The notes under the pieces: generated by a model
Databases searched by the model: none
Told to the model about the DNA's origin: nothing
Seen by the model: only the letters and a program-made list of their open reading frames with translations
Source of the DNA: Caulobacteraceae bacterium
Lineage (GTDB): Bacteria > Pseudomonadota > Alphaproteobacteria > Caulobacterales > Caulobacteraceae
Reading direction: 5' to 3'
NCBI GenBank assembly: GCA_004144935.1
Contig: SDZP01000126.1
Coordinates: forward strand, 1 to 8,980
DNA: 8,980 bases
In this document: positions 1-6,930 of the stretch, in pieces
How the letters are laid out: each line of letters begins with the position of its first letter
How positions within the stretch are numbered: the first letter of the stretch is position 1
Position numbers and translations under genes: made by a program

Positions 1-1606
1 GACGACGGTGCCGGTGCCCCAGCAGGTCAAGCGATTCTGGGAACTGCCCGGCCCGGCCCGGCGCAAGGAGCGCCGCTTCATCGCCCTGGAAAGCCTGATC
101 ATCCTGTTCCTGGAACAGCTGTTCCCCGGCTACGCGGTCGAGGGCCGGGGCCTGTTCCGGGTGATCCGCGACAGCGATATCGAGATCGAGGAAGAGGCCG
201 AGGACCTGGTCCTGGAGTTCGAGACCCAGCTCAAGCGCCGCCGCATGGGCGAGGTGGTGCGGGTCAAGGTCCAGACCACCATGCCCGACGACCTGCGCGA
301 TTTCATCCTCGATGGTCTGGACGCGCGGCCAGACGACGTGGTGCTGATCGATGGCAAGCTCGGCCTCGCCGCCATGTCGGAGTTGATCCCCAAGGACCGC
401 GCCGACCTGAAGTTCCCGCCATTCGTGGCCCGCTTCCCCGAACGCATCCGCGACCATGCCGGCGACTGCTTCGCCGCCATCCGCGAGAAGGACATCCTGG
501 TCCACCACCCATTCGAGAGCTTCGATGTTGTGGTCCAGTTCCTGCGCCAGGCGGCCCGCGATCCGCAGGTGCTGGCCATCAAGCAGACCCTCTACCGGAC
601 CAGCCAGGACAGCCCGATCATCGCCGCCCTGATCGAGGCGGCCGAGAATGGAAAGAACGTCACCGCCCTGGTCGAGATCAAGGCCAGGTTCGATGAAGAG
701 AACAACCTGCGCTGGGCCAAGGACCTGGAGAAGGTCGGGGTCCATGTCGTCTTCGGCTTCGTGGAATACAAGACCCACGCCAAGCTCAGCCTGGTGGTGC
801 GCCGCGAGGGCGAGACCCTGCGCACCTACTGCCACTTCGGCACCGGCAACTACCACCCGGTGACGGCCAAGGTTTACACCGACCTCAGCCTGTTCACGAC
901 CGACCCGGCGCTCGGCCGCGACAGCGCCCGCCTGTTCAACTACATCACCGGCTACGCCCGGCCCGAGCAGCTGGAAAAGCTGAGCTTTTCGCCCGAGACC
1001 ATGAAGCCCGACCTGCTGGCGATGATCGCCGCCGAGGCCGACAACGCCCGGGCCGCCAAGCCCTGCGGCATCTGGGCCAAGCTCAACGCCCTGGTCGATC
1101 CCGAACTGATCGACGCCCTCTACCGCGCCAGCCAGGCCGGCGTGCCGATCGATCTCGTCATCCGCGGCATCTGCTGCCTGAAGCCCGGCGTCGTCGGCCT
1201 GTCCGAGAACATCCGGGTCAAATCCATCGTCGGCCGCTTCCTGGAGCATTCCCGCATCGTCGCCTTCGCCAATGGCGAGACCCTGCCCAGCAAGAAGGCC
1301 AGGGTGTTCATTTCGTCGGCTGACTGGATGCCGCGCAACCTCGACCGCCGCGTCGAGGCCCTCACCCCCGTCGATAACCCGACCGTGCACGAACAGGTGC
1401 TGAGCCAGATCATGGTCGCCAACCTCAACGACGAGGCGCAAAGCTGGGTGCTGGACAGCCAGGGCGGCTATGCCCGCGACCCGGCCTGGAACAAGCGCAT
1501 GGCCTTCTCGGCCCACGACTACTTCATGACCAACCCCAGCCTCTCGGGCCGGGGCCATAATGTTCGCGACCTGCCTGGCGCCCTGGACCTCGACAATGAA
1601 CGCTAG
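1..1606 (+). CDS. ppk1: Polyphosphate kinase 1, 5'-truncated by window edge
   Basis: This enzyme reversibly transfers the gamma phosphate of ATP to inorganic polyphosphate through a phosphohistidine. The frame is open from base 2 to the TAG at 1604-1606 (534 residues visible). PPK1 proteins are usually about 690-730 residues, so roughly 160-190 N-terminal residues lie upstream, and the GTG at 8 is not the real start. Family hallmarks seen in order are: LYRTS (Arg codon 596-598) and KARFDEENN (Arg codon 686-688), both in the active site; KTHAK, whose His (codon 776-778) matches the phosphorylated histidine of E. coli PPK (His435); GTGNYHP; RFLEHSR, whose His (1247-1249) matches E. coli His592; and SSADWMPRNLDRRVE near the C-terminus. 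All key residues visible are intact. The gene overlaps ppx by 11 bases, so the two are very probably cotranscribed. Identification is secure. Confidence 0.97.
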   Translation, partial: TTVPVPQQVKRFWELPGPARRKERRFIALESLIILFLEQLFPGYAVEGRGLFRVIRDSDIEIEEEAEDLVLEFETQLKRRRMGEVVRVKVQTTMPDDLRDFILDGLDARPDDVVLIDGKLGLAAMSELIPKDRADLKFPPFVARFPERIRDHAGDCFAAIREKDILVHHPFESFDVVVQFLRQAARDPQVLAIKQTLYRTSQDSPIIAALIEAAENGKNVTALVEIKARFDEENNLRWAKDLEKVGVHVVFGFVEYKTHAKLSLVVRREGETLRTYCHFGTGNYHPVTAKVYTDLSLFTTDPALGRDSARLFNYITGYARPEQLEKLSFSPETMKPDLLAMIAAEADNARAAKPCGIWAKLNALVDPELIDALYRASQAGVPIDLVIRGICCLKPGVVGLSENIRVKSIVGRFLEHSRIVAFANGETLPSKKARVFISSADWMPRNLDRRVEALTPVDNPTVHEQVLSQIMVANLNDEAQSWVLDSQGGYARDPAWNKRMAFSAHDYFMTNPSLSGRGHNVRDLPGALDLDNER

Positions 1607-3074
1607 CCACGACGCGGCCGTCGTCGACGTCGGGTCCAACTCGGTGCGCCTCGTGCTCTACCGGGTCGAGGGTCGTTCGATGTGGACGGTGTTCAACGAG
1701 AAGGTGCTGGCGGGCCTCGGCCGGGACCTGAAAAAGAGCGGCCGCCTCAGCGAGGACGGCGCGGTCAGCGCTCTGGCCGCCCTCAAACGGTTCCGGATGG
1801 TCATCGACCGGCTGCCGCCAGAGCGGGTGTTCACCGCCGCCACCGCCGCCATCCGCGAGGCCGCCGACGGCCCGACCTTCGCCGAACGGGTGCAGGCCGA
1901 GACGGGCCTGGTGCTGCGGGTGCTGAGCGGGCCCGAAGAAGCCAAATACGCCGCGCTGGGGGTGCTGGCCGGGGCGCCGGCCGGAGACGGCGTGGTCGGC
2001 GACCTAGGCGGCGCCAGCCTGGAATTGACCGTCATCGGGCCCAGGGGCGCCGGCGAAGGGGTCACCCTGCCACTCGGCCCCTTCTCGTTCGGCACCTTCC
2101 CGGACGACGACCCCGAGATTCGGCGGCGGGAGGTCGACGAACGCATCCAGGGCCTCGACCGGTTCCACACCGCAACCTTCCACGCGGTCGGCGGCGCCTG
2201 GCGCAACTTGGCGCTCATCCACATGCATATGACCGGCTATCCGCTGCGGGTGGTGCACCAGTACGAGCTCACTCGGGCCGAGGCGCTGAACGCCTGCCGC
2301 TTCGTGGCCAGCCAGTCGCGCCGCTCGCTGGAGGCGGTCGAGGGGGTCTCCAAGAAGCGGGCCGAGACCCTTCCGCACGCCGCCGTGGTGCTGGAGCGGC
2401 TGATCGTTTCGCTGGGCATCGAGACGGTGGTGCTGTCGGCCTACGGGGTTCGCGAGGGCATGCTGTTCGAGGCCATGGACGACGCCACGCGGGCGCTCGA
2501 TCCGCTGATCGAGGGCTGCGCCGACCTCACCGTGCGCACCGGCGCTGACGCCACGCTGGGCCCGACCCTGGAGGCCTGGCTGTCGCCGGTGTTCAACGCC
2601 CTGACCCCGATCTTTCCGGGGCGCGACGCCATCCTGCTGGCCGCCGCCTGCCGGCTGGCTGACCTCGGCGCCCGGCTCCACCCCGACCATCGCGCTGACC
2701 TCGTTTTCGAACAGGTTCTGCGGGCCCCGGTGGCGGGCCAGAACCATGCCGAGCGCGCCTTCCTGGCCGTCGCGGCCTTCAGCCGCCACACGAGCAGCAA
2801 CAGCACCCCGGAGCCCGCAACCATCACCCGCCTGCTGCCGGACGTCGCCCGCAAGCGCGCCCGGGCGCTGGGTGCGGCCATCCGGCTGGGTTGCGACCTG
2901 ACGGCGCGGGATTCGGCCCTGTTGGCCCACACCCGCCTCAGCCTCAAGGACGGCCGCCTGCTGCTGACCACCGACGCCGACCGCGCCGACCTGCTGCTGG
3001 GCGAACAGACCGGCCGCCGGGCAGCGACCCTGGCGGGACACCTGGATGCGAAGGCGGAAGTCCGGGCGGACTGA
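1596..3074 (+). CDS. ppx: Exopolyphosphatase, Ppx/GppA family
   Basis: The product probably removes terminal phosphates from polyphosphate, opposing the PPK1 encoded just upstream; a pppGpp phosphatase activity (GppA-like) cannot be excluded from sequence. From ATG 1596 it has 492 residues. The actin-like ATPase fold shows a first phosphate loop VDVGSNSVRLVLY (residues 10-22), TAAIREAADG (83-92), SGPEEAKYA (111-119, holding the acidic residue expected to be catalytic), a second phosphate motif GDLGGASLEL (135-144) and LSAYGVREGMLFEAM before the C-terminal helical region. The second motif has Ala where most relatives have the third Gly of GGGS. I chose ATG 1596 over ATG 1560 because homology begins only after it and it gives a short 11-base overlap with ppk1, with a weak GGA about 8 bases upstream. 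Translational coupling to ppk1 is likely. Confidence 0.93.
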   Translation: MNASHDAAVVDVGSNSVRLVLYRVEGRSMWTVFNEKVLAGLGRDLKKSGRLSEDGAVSALAALKRFRMVIDRLPPERVFTAATAAIREAADGPTFAERVQAETGLVLRVLSGPEEAKYAALGVLAGAPAGDGVVGDLGGASLELTVIGPRGAGEGVTLPLGPFSFGTFPDDDPEIRRREVDERIQGLDRFHTATFHAVGGAWRNLALIHMHMTGYPLRVVHQYELTRAEALNACRFVASQSRRSLEAVEGVSKKRAETLPHAAVVLERLIVSLGIETVVLSAYGVREGMLFEAMDDATRALDPLIEGCADLTVRTGADATLGPTLEAWLSPVFNALTPIFPGRDAILLAAACRLADLGARLHPDHRADLVFEQVLRAPVAGQNHAERAFLAVAAFSRHTSSNSTPEPATITRLLPDVARKRARALGAAIRLGCDLTARDSALLAHTRLSLKDGRLLLTTDADRADLLLGEQTGRRAATLAGHLDAKAEVRAD

Positions 3075-3086
3075 ACCCTCGGCTCG

Positions 3087-3938
3087 TTAGTCCCGCTGAT
3101 CCGCCGGCATCGTGCCCTCATGGATGGCGATGCGGCCAAGGATACCCTTGACGATCAGGTCCAGCGCGGAGCCGTCGGTGTAGTTGGCGGCGGCGACGAA
3201 ATTGACCCGGTCCTCGGCGATCAGGCGATGGAGCTTGGTCTGGTCGTTGGGCTCGGTGCGCGGATCGTAGACGGCGATCGAGTGACCGCCCTTGGTGTGC
3301 ATCATCTTCATGGTCGGCACGTCGGTGTCGCCGTCGCCGACGAAGATCATCCGCTCGAACGGCACCGGCCGGTCCTCGTCGGGCATGAAGCGGTTGATCT
3401 TCTCGTGCTCCCAGTTGTTGTGCACGCCCTTGTTGATGCGGAACAGGTACTGGGTCTTGGTGGTGTAGTTGATGCCCACCGCCGGCCATTCGGCCTCGCC
3501 CTCGTCGTTATAGACATAGTGGCTGGCGAAGACGTGCTCGAAGGCCGGATAGATGGGGCAGCCCTCGACCATCTCCTGCAGACCCGACGAGAGGATGTAG
3601 TGCTTGATGTCGAGGCCGTAGTTGGCCCCGAAGGCGTTGATGCGATCGAACCAGCTCATGTCGCGCAGCCCGTCGAACAGCAGCACGCCCTCGCCGTGCT
3701 TCTGCAGCATCTCCTTGGTCACCGAGAGCCCCGCCTTGCGGGCCGTCTGCAGCATGAGCTGCATGTACATCAGGATGTCGTCGCCGTCGGACTTGATGGT
3801 CTGCGGCCGGACGGTGTCGTTCCAGAACTCCTTGGGCGTCATCCCCAACGCCGGGATGAAACTGGTCTCCTGCATGTTGCCGCGGGCGAGGGTGCCGTCG
3901 AAGTCGTAGATGATGGCGGTCGTGCGTGGCTTGGACAT
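3087..3938 (-). CDS. HAD-superfamily phosphatase, substrate unknown
   Basis: This is a 283-residue soluble haloacid-dehalogenase-type hydrolase, probably a Mg-dependent small-molecule phosphatase that works through an aspartyl-phosphate. All four HAD motifs are visible: motif I YDFDGT with nucleophile Asp12 and acid/base Asp14; motif II ILSSG (Ser117/Ser118); a candidate motif III lysine in TTKTQYL (Lys161); motif IV GDGDTDVP (residues 201-208), with the metal-binding aspartates. The stretch between motifs I and II (about residues 17-110) is long enough for a helical C1 cap, as in phosphoserine-phosphatase-like members. No signal peptide or membrane segment is seen. Start: ATG at 3936-3938 (MSKPRTT); an in-frame GTG at 3980 would add 14 unconserved-looking residues and sits directly against its own GGAAAG. 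It converges on ppx with 12 bases between stops and diverges from the antitoxin gene. I cannot name the substrate. Confidence 0.88.
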   Translation of the reverse strand: MSKPRTTAIIYDFDGTLARGNMQETSFIPALGMTPKEFWNDTVRPQTIKSDGDDILMYMQLMLQTARKAGLSVTKEMLQKHGEGVLLFDGLRDMSWFDRINAFGANYGLDIKHYILSSGLQEMVEGCPIYPAFEHVFASHYVYNDEGEAEWPAVGINYTTKTQYLFRINKGVHNNWEHEKINRFMPDEDRPVPFERMIFVGDGDTDVPTMKMMHTKGGHSIAVYDPRTEPNDQTKLHRLIAEDRVNFVAAANYTDGSALDLIVKGILGRIAIHEGTMPADQRD

Positions 3939-3979
3939 CGGACGCTCTAGGGGCGGTTGCTTGGACAGACTGTGAATCA

Positions 3980-4015
3980 CCTTTCCGGGTCGATTGGCAA
4001 GGTTTGCGAGAAAGG
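3980..4015. repeat. Short inverted repeat in the HAD/antitoxin intergenic region
   Basis: CCTTTC at 3980-3985 is matched by GAAAGG at 4010-4015, with 24 bases between; including flanks, 7 of 8 positions pair. It lies in the 100-base divergent region, upstream of an antitoxin with a predicted DNA-binding domain, so it could be part of an autoregulatory operator. The arms also look like Shine-Dalgarno purine runs on opposite strands, which is an equally simple explanation. I see no clear promoter in this interval. Confidence 0.25.
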
Positions 4016-4018
4016 AGG
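4012..4018 (+). promoter_or_regulatory. Strong Shine-Dalgarno AAGGAGG, unusually far from antitoxin ATG
   Basis: AAGGAGG is a full anti-SD match, the strongest in the window, but it ends 20 bases before the antitoxin ATG (4039) instead of the usual 5-10. No start codon in the antitoxin frame fits better, since an in-frame TAG lies at 4027-4029. It may act by folding or ribosome sliding, may be unused, or may be a remnant of an earlier arrangement. Confidence 0.4.
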
Positions 4019-4038
4019 TTCAGGATTAGGCTTCGCCC

Positions 4039-4353
4039 ATGGCCGATGGCGAATTCACCTTGAAGCTGGATGAGGAGACCGCTCGGCGGCTTCGCGAGAC
4101 CGCCAAAGCGCGTGGCGTGACGCCCGAGGCCTTGGGAGCCCAAATCTTGACTGACGATTTGCTCTTGAGCCCGAACGATTTCGATTTACCGGGAATCGAG
4201 GACGCTGAGCTGCCTGGCGTCGAAGAGGACCTGCTGGACATCGAAGAGTTCGACAGGACCCGGATGGGCGTTCCTTGGGAAGAGATTCGGGACTGGATGA
4301 ACACGTGGGGCAAGCCAGAGCGCATACCGCCGCCCAAGGTCCGCAAGCTTTGA
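4039..4353 (+). CDS. Type II antitoxin, ribbon-helix-helix type
   Basis: This 104-residue protein is the probable antitoxin of the pair with the gene that follows. Residues 5-37 (FTLKLDEETARRLRE onward) fit a ribbon-helix-helix DNA-binding domain: a short beta strand, then two helices of the CopG/ParD kind. Residues 39-72 are very acidic (14 Asp/Glu in 34 residues) and include a doubled LPG(I/V)E element (50-54 and 58-62). The end, roughly 72-98 (DRTRMGVPWEEIRDW, then a proline triplet), resembles the toxin-binding tail of alphaproteobacterial antitoxins partnered with ParE/RelE toxins. By family rule it neutralises the toxin and represses its own operon. ATG 4039 is chosen because a TAG in frame lies 12 bases upstream. 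GC content falls here (28 of 60 bases at 4141-4200), unlike flanking genes, which suggests horizontal acquisition. The exact antitoxin subfamily is uncertain. Confidence 0.85.
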   Translation: MADGEFTLKLDEETARRLRETAKARGVTPEALGAQILTDDLLLSPNDFDLPGIEDAELPGVEEDLLDIEEFDRTRMGVPWEEIRDWMNTWGKPERIPPPKVRKL

Positions 4354-4625
4354 AGGTTGTCCTCTATCGCCGCGCCGTTTTGGATCTGCTGCGACTGGAA
4401 ACCTGGTTGATCGACAAAAGCCCAACAGCTTCGAAGAAGGCCATCGCCTTGATCGAGAGCAGCCTCGATTCACTTACTGAAATGCCGCAACGCGGCTACA
4501 ACGTTGCGGGCGGAATCAAGCAGCTTCGCGTTCCGTTCGGAAAGCGAAGCTACGTCATCCGGTATCGAATCTGGCGCGACGAAGTACAGGTTCTGCGCAT
4601 CTTCCACGGCCTCGAAGACCGCTGA
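4350..4625 (+). CDS. ParE/RelE-superfamily toxin
   Basis: This 91-residue basic protein has the ParE/RelE toxin pattern: an N-terminal strand (KVVLYRRAV), a helical hairpin (about residues 8-45, SPTASKKAIALIESSL), a PQRG turn (46-49), then strands LRVPFGKRSYVIRYRI (59-74) and VQVLRIFHGLEDR (79-91). The ending with ILRIFHG-like residues is closest to ParE, whose members usually poison DNA gyrase; RelE members cut mRNA on ribosomes. Target choice is therefore inferred, not seen. The start is taken as TTG 4350, which overlaps the antitoxin stop in the four bases TTGA and places Lys-Val-Val at the normal beginning of the fold; no ATG or GTG fits nearby. The weak start and overlap suggest coupled, low translation, which suits a toxin made in less than antitoxin amounts. 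The gene ends nine bases before the convergent rnd stop. The frame is intact, so the toxin is probably functional. Confidence 0.85.
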   Translation: MKVVLYRRAVLDLLRLETWLIDKSPTASKKAIALIESSLDSLTEMPQRGYNVAGGIKQLRVPFGKRSYVIRYRIWRDEVQVLRIFHGLEDR

Positions 4626-4626
4626 A

Positions 4627-4646
4627 GCGGCGGATTACTCCGCCGC
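4627..4646. other. Perfect hairpin between convergent toxin and rnd genes
   Basis: GCGGCGGA (4627-4634) and TCCGCCGC (4639-4646) form a perfect 8-base stem around a TTAC loop. The rnd stop codon (TAA on the minus strand) is in the loop, and the toxin TGA ends one base before the stem. Neither strand has a T-run after it, so it is not a standard intrinsic terminator, but it could slow polymerase or protect both 3' ends. Part of it encodes the alanine-rich end of RNase D, so codon bias could produce it by chance. Confidence 0.4.
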
Positions 4647-5816
4647 CGTCGCCTTGGGCGCCCGCCGCACCTCGACCACCCGCACCCGCGTGCCGTCCAG
4701 CACCAAGGCCAGTTCGCCGCGCTTGAGCTTCAGGGCGTCGGCCCCGAAGGCGTCCTTGCGCCAGCCGGTCAGGGCGCCGACGTCGGCGTTATCGTCGTTG
4801 GCGATCTTCTCGAGGTCCGAGACCGTGGCGATCAGCTTGGACGCAACGCCGGAATCCTCGGCCCGGGCCTTGAGCAGGACCTTGAGCAGCTCGACCACCG
4901 CGCCGGCGGCCGGGTTGTGACTGGTCTTCTCGCGCTCGACGACCGGGGCGTAGGCCTCGGGATCCTTCAGGGCTTCCTTGATGGCGGCCATCAGGTCGGG
5001 GCCGAACTTCGATCCGGAGAAGCCCTTCGGCACGCCGCGCAGCCGGTCCATGGCCGCCGCGTCGGTCGGCGCCTGGGCGGCCAGTTCGTCGATGGCGTCA
5101 TCCTTCAGGATGCGGCCCCGCGGCTGGTCGCGGCTCTGGGCGGTGCGTTCGCGCCAGGCGGCGACGGCCTTGAAGACGGCCATGTACTTGGCCGAGTGCT
5201 TGCGCGGGCGCAGGCGCTTCCAGGCGTTCTCGGGATTGACGTCGTACAGCTCGGGATCGACCAGAGCCTCCATCTCCTCCTCGACCCAGGCCAGGCGACC
5301 AGCCTTCTCCAGGCTGCCGCGCAGGATGGGATAGAGGCGCGCCAGGTGGGTGACGTCGGCGATGGCGTAGGTCAGCTGGTTGTCGCTGAGCGGCCGCCGG
5401 CTCCAGTCGGTGAAGCGGCTCGACTTGTCGAGATCGATCTTCAGCATCTGGCGGACCAGGGCGTCATAGGCGATCTGCTCGCCGAAGCCCGCGGCCATGC
5501 CGGCGATCTGGCTGTCGAACAACGGCTTGGGCATGGCGCCCAGGTTGTTGAAGATCTCGACGTCCTGGCGGGCGGCGTGGAACACCTTCTGGATGCTGGT
5601 GTCGCGCAGCACGTCCAGGAAGGGGCTGAGATCGATGCCGGGAGCCAGCGGATCGATACAGGCTTCGGCCCCGTTGGGCGCGGCGGCCTGGATCAGGCAC
5701 AACATCGGCCAGTAGGTCGTCTCGCGCATGAACTCGGTGTCCACGGCGACGAAAGGCTGGCCCTTGAGTTGATTGCAGAACGCCGCCAGGTCGGCGGTGG
5801 TTGTAATAGGCGTCAT
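4635..5816 (-). CDS. rnd: Ribonuclease D
   Basis: This is a 393-residue 3'-5' exoribonuclease that trims the 3' ends of tRNA precursors and other small stable RNAs. The DEDDy nuclease domain fills residues 1 to about 175: motif I VAVDTEFMRET with Asp26 and Glu28, motif II FHAARQDVEIF with Asp85, and motif III YAIADVTHL with Tyr150 and Asp154 in the Y-x3-D spacing. One HRDC-type RNA-binding domain follows at about 210-285 (starting near KYMAVFKAVAAWRE), and a less conserved second helical domain and Ala/Arg-rich tail end the protein. Length and domain order match bacterial RNase D. ATG 5816 is preferred over an upstream in-frame ATG at 5909, which would put a 31-residue unconserved extension through the intergenic region. 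There is almost no Shine-Dalgarno, and a -10-like GCTATAGC lies 6 bases upstream, so the mRNA may be leaderless. It is divergent from purM. Confidence 0.95.
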   Translation of the reverse strand: MTPITTTADLAAFCNQLKGQPFVAVDTEFMRETTYWPMLCLIQAAAPNGAEACIDPLAPGIDLSPFLDVLRDTSIQKVFHAARQDVEIFNNLGAMPKPLFDSQIAGMAAGFGEQIAYDALVRQMLKIDLDKSSRFTDWSRRPLSDNQLTYAIADVTHLARLYPILRGSLEKAGRLAWVEEEMEALVDPELYDVNPENAWKRLRPRKHSAKYMAVFKAVAAWRERTAQSRDQPRGRILKDDAIDELAAQAPTDAAAMDRLRGVPKGFSGSKFGPDLMAAIKEALKDPEAYAPVVEREKTSHNPAAGAVVELLKVLLKARAEDSGVASKLIATVSDLEKIANDDNADVGALTGWRKDAFGADALKLKRGELALVLDGTRVRVVEVRRAPKATAAE

Positions 5817-5822
5817 GCGGCA

Positions 5823-5830
5823 GCTATAGC
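5823..5830. promoter_or_regulatory. Symmetric -10-like element GCTATAGC between rnd and purM
   Basis: GCTATAGC is its own reverse complement and matches 7 of 8 positions of the Caulobacter-type -10 GCTANAWC on both strands. Toward rnd, a TTGCAG (5848-5853) sits 19 bases upstream, a long spacer, and initiation would fall about at the rnd ATG. Toward purM, TTGTAA (5801-5806) sits 18 bases upstream of TATAGC, which would give a leader of about 70 bases. Neither -35 is strong, so this is a candidate only. Confidence 0.4.
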
Positions 5831-5842
5831 CCCGCGCGCGGG
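5831..5842. repeat. 12-base perfect palindrome CCCGCGCGCGGG
   Basis: This perfect palindrome directly abuts the symmetric GCTATAGC and lies inside the rnd/purM divergent region, where a repressor or activator of either gene could bind. Alternating C and G in a GC-rich genome makes chance occurrence plausible. No regulator can be named. Confidence 0.35.
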
Positions 5843-5907
5843 CGAGTCTGCAAGTTTTTGCCGTATCGCCCGATAGATTCTCGCCACCTCGTGATCCGGA
5901 TGCCGCC

Positions 5908-6926
<1,019 letters not shown>

Positions 6927-6930
<4 letters not shown>

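Noticed and set aside
2004..3041. 345-codon open frame on the minus strand opposite ppx
   Set aside because: It lies wholly antisense to a clear Ppx and is low-complexity Gly/Ala/Arg/Gln-rich, as expected from a shadow frame in GC-rich DNA.
3059..3093. Small inverted repeats AGTCC/GGACT at the ppx-HAD junction as a terminator
   Set aside because: Stems are only 5 bases, with no T-run on either strand; too weak to call.
3120..3950. 276-codon plus-strand frame opposite the HAD gene
   Set aside because: The HAD motifs on the minus strand show which frame is real; the other is a Val/Asp/His-rich mirror with no recognisable domain.
3939..3980. Upstream GTG start (3980) for the HAD protein
   Set aside because: It would add 14 residues of no HAD character, and its GGAAAG touches the GTG with no spacing; the ATG at 3938 begins just before the conserved first strand.
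4275..4349. Longer toxin start at ATG 4275
   Set aside because: The extra 25 residues lie inside the antitoxin gene and precede the normal first strand of the ParE/RelE fold.
4917..5876. 319-codon plus-strand frame opposite rnd
   Set aside because: RNase D motifs on the minus strand are complete; this frame is a Gly/Val/Gln-rich shadow.
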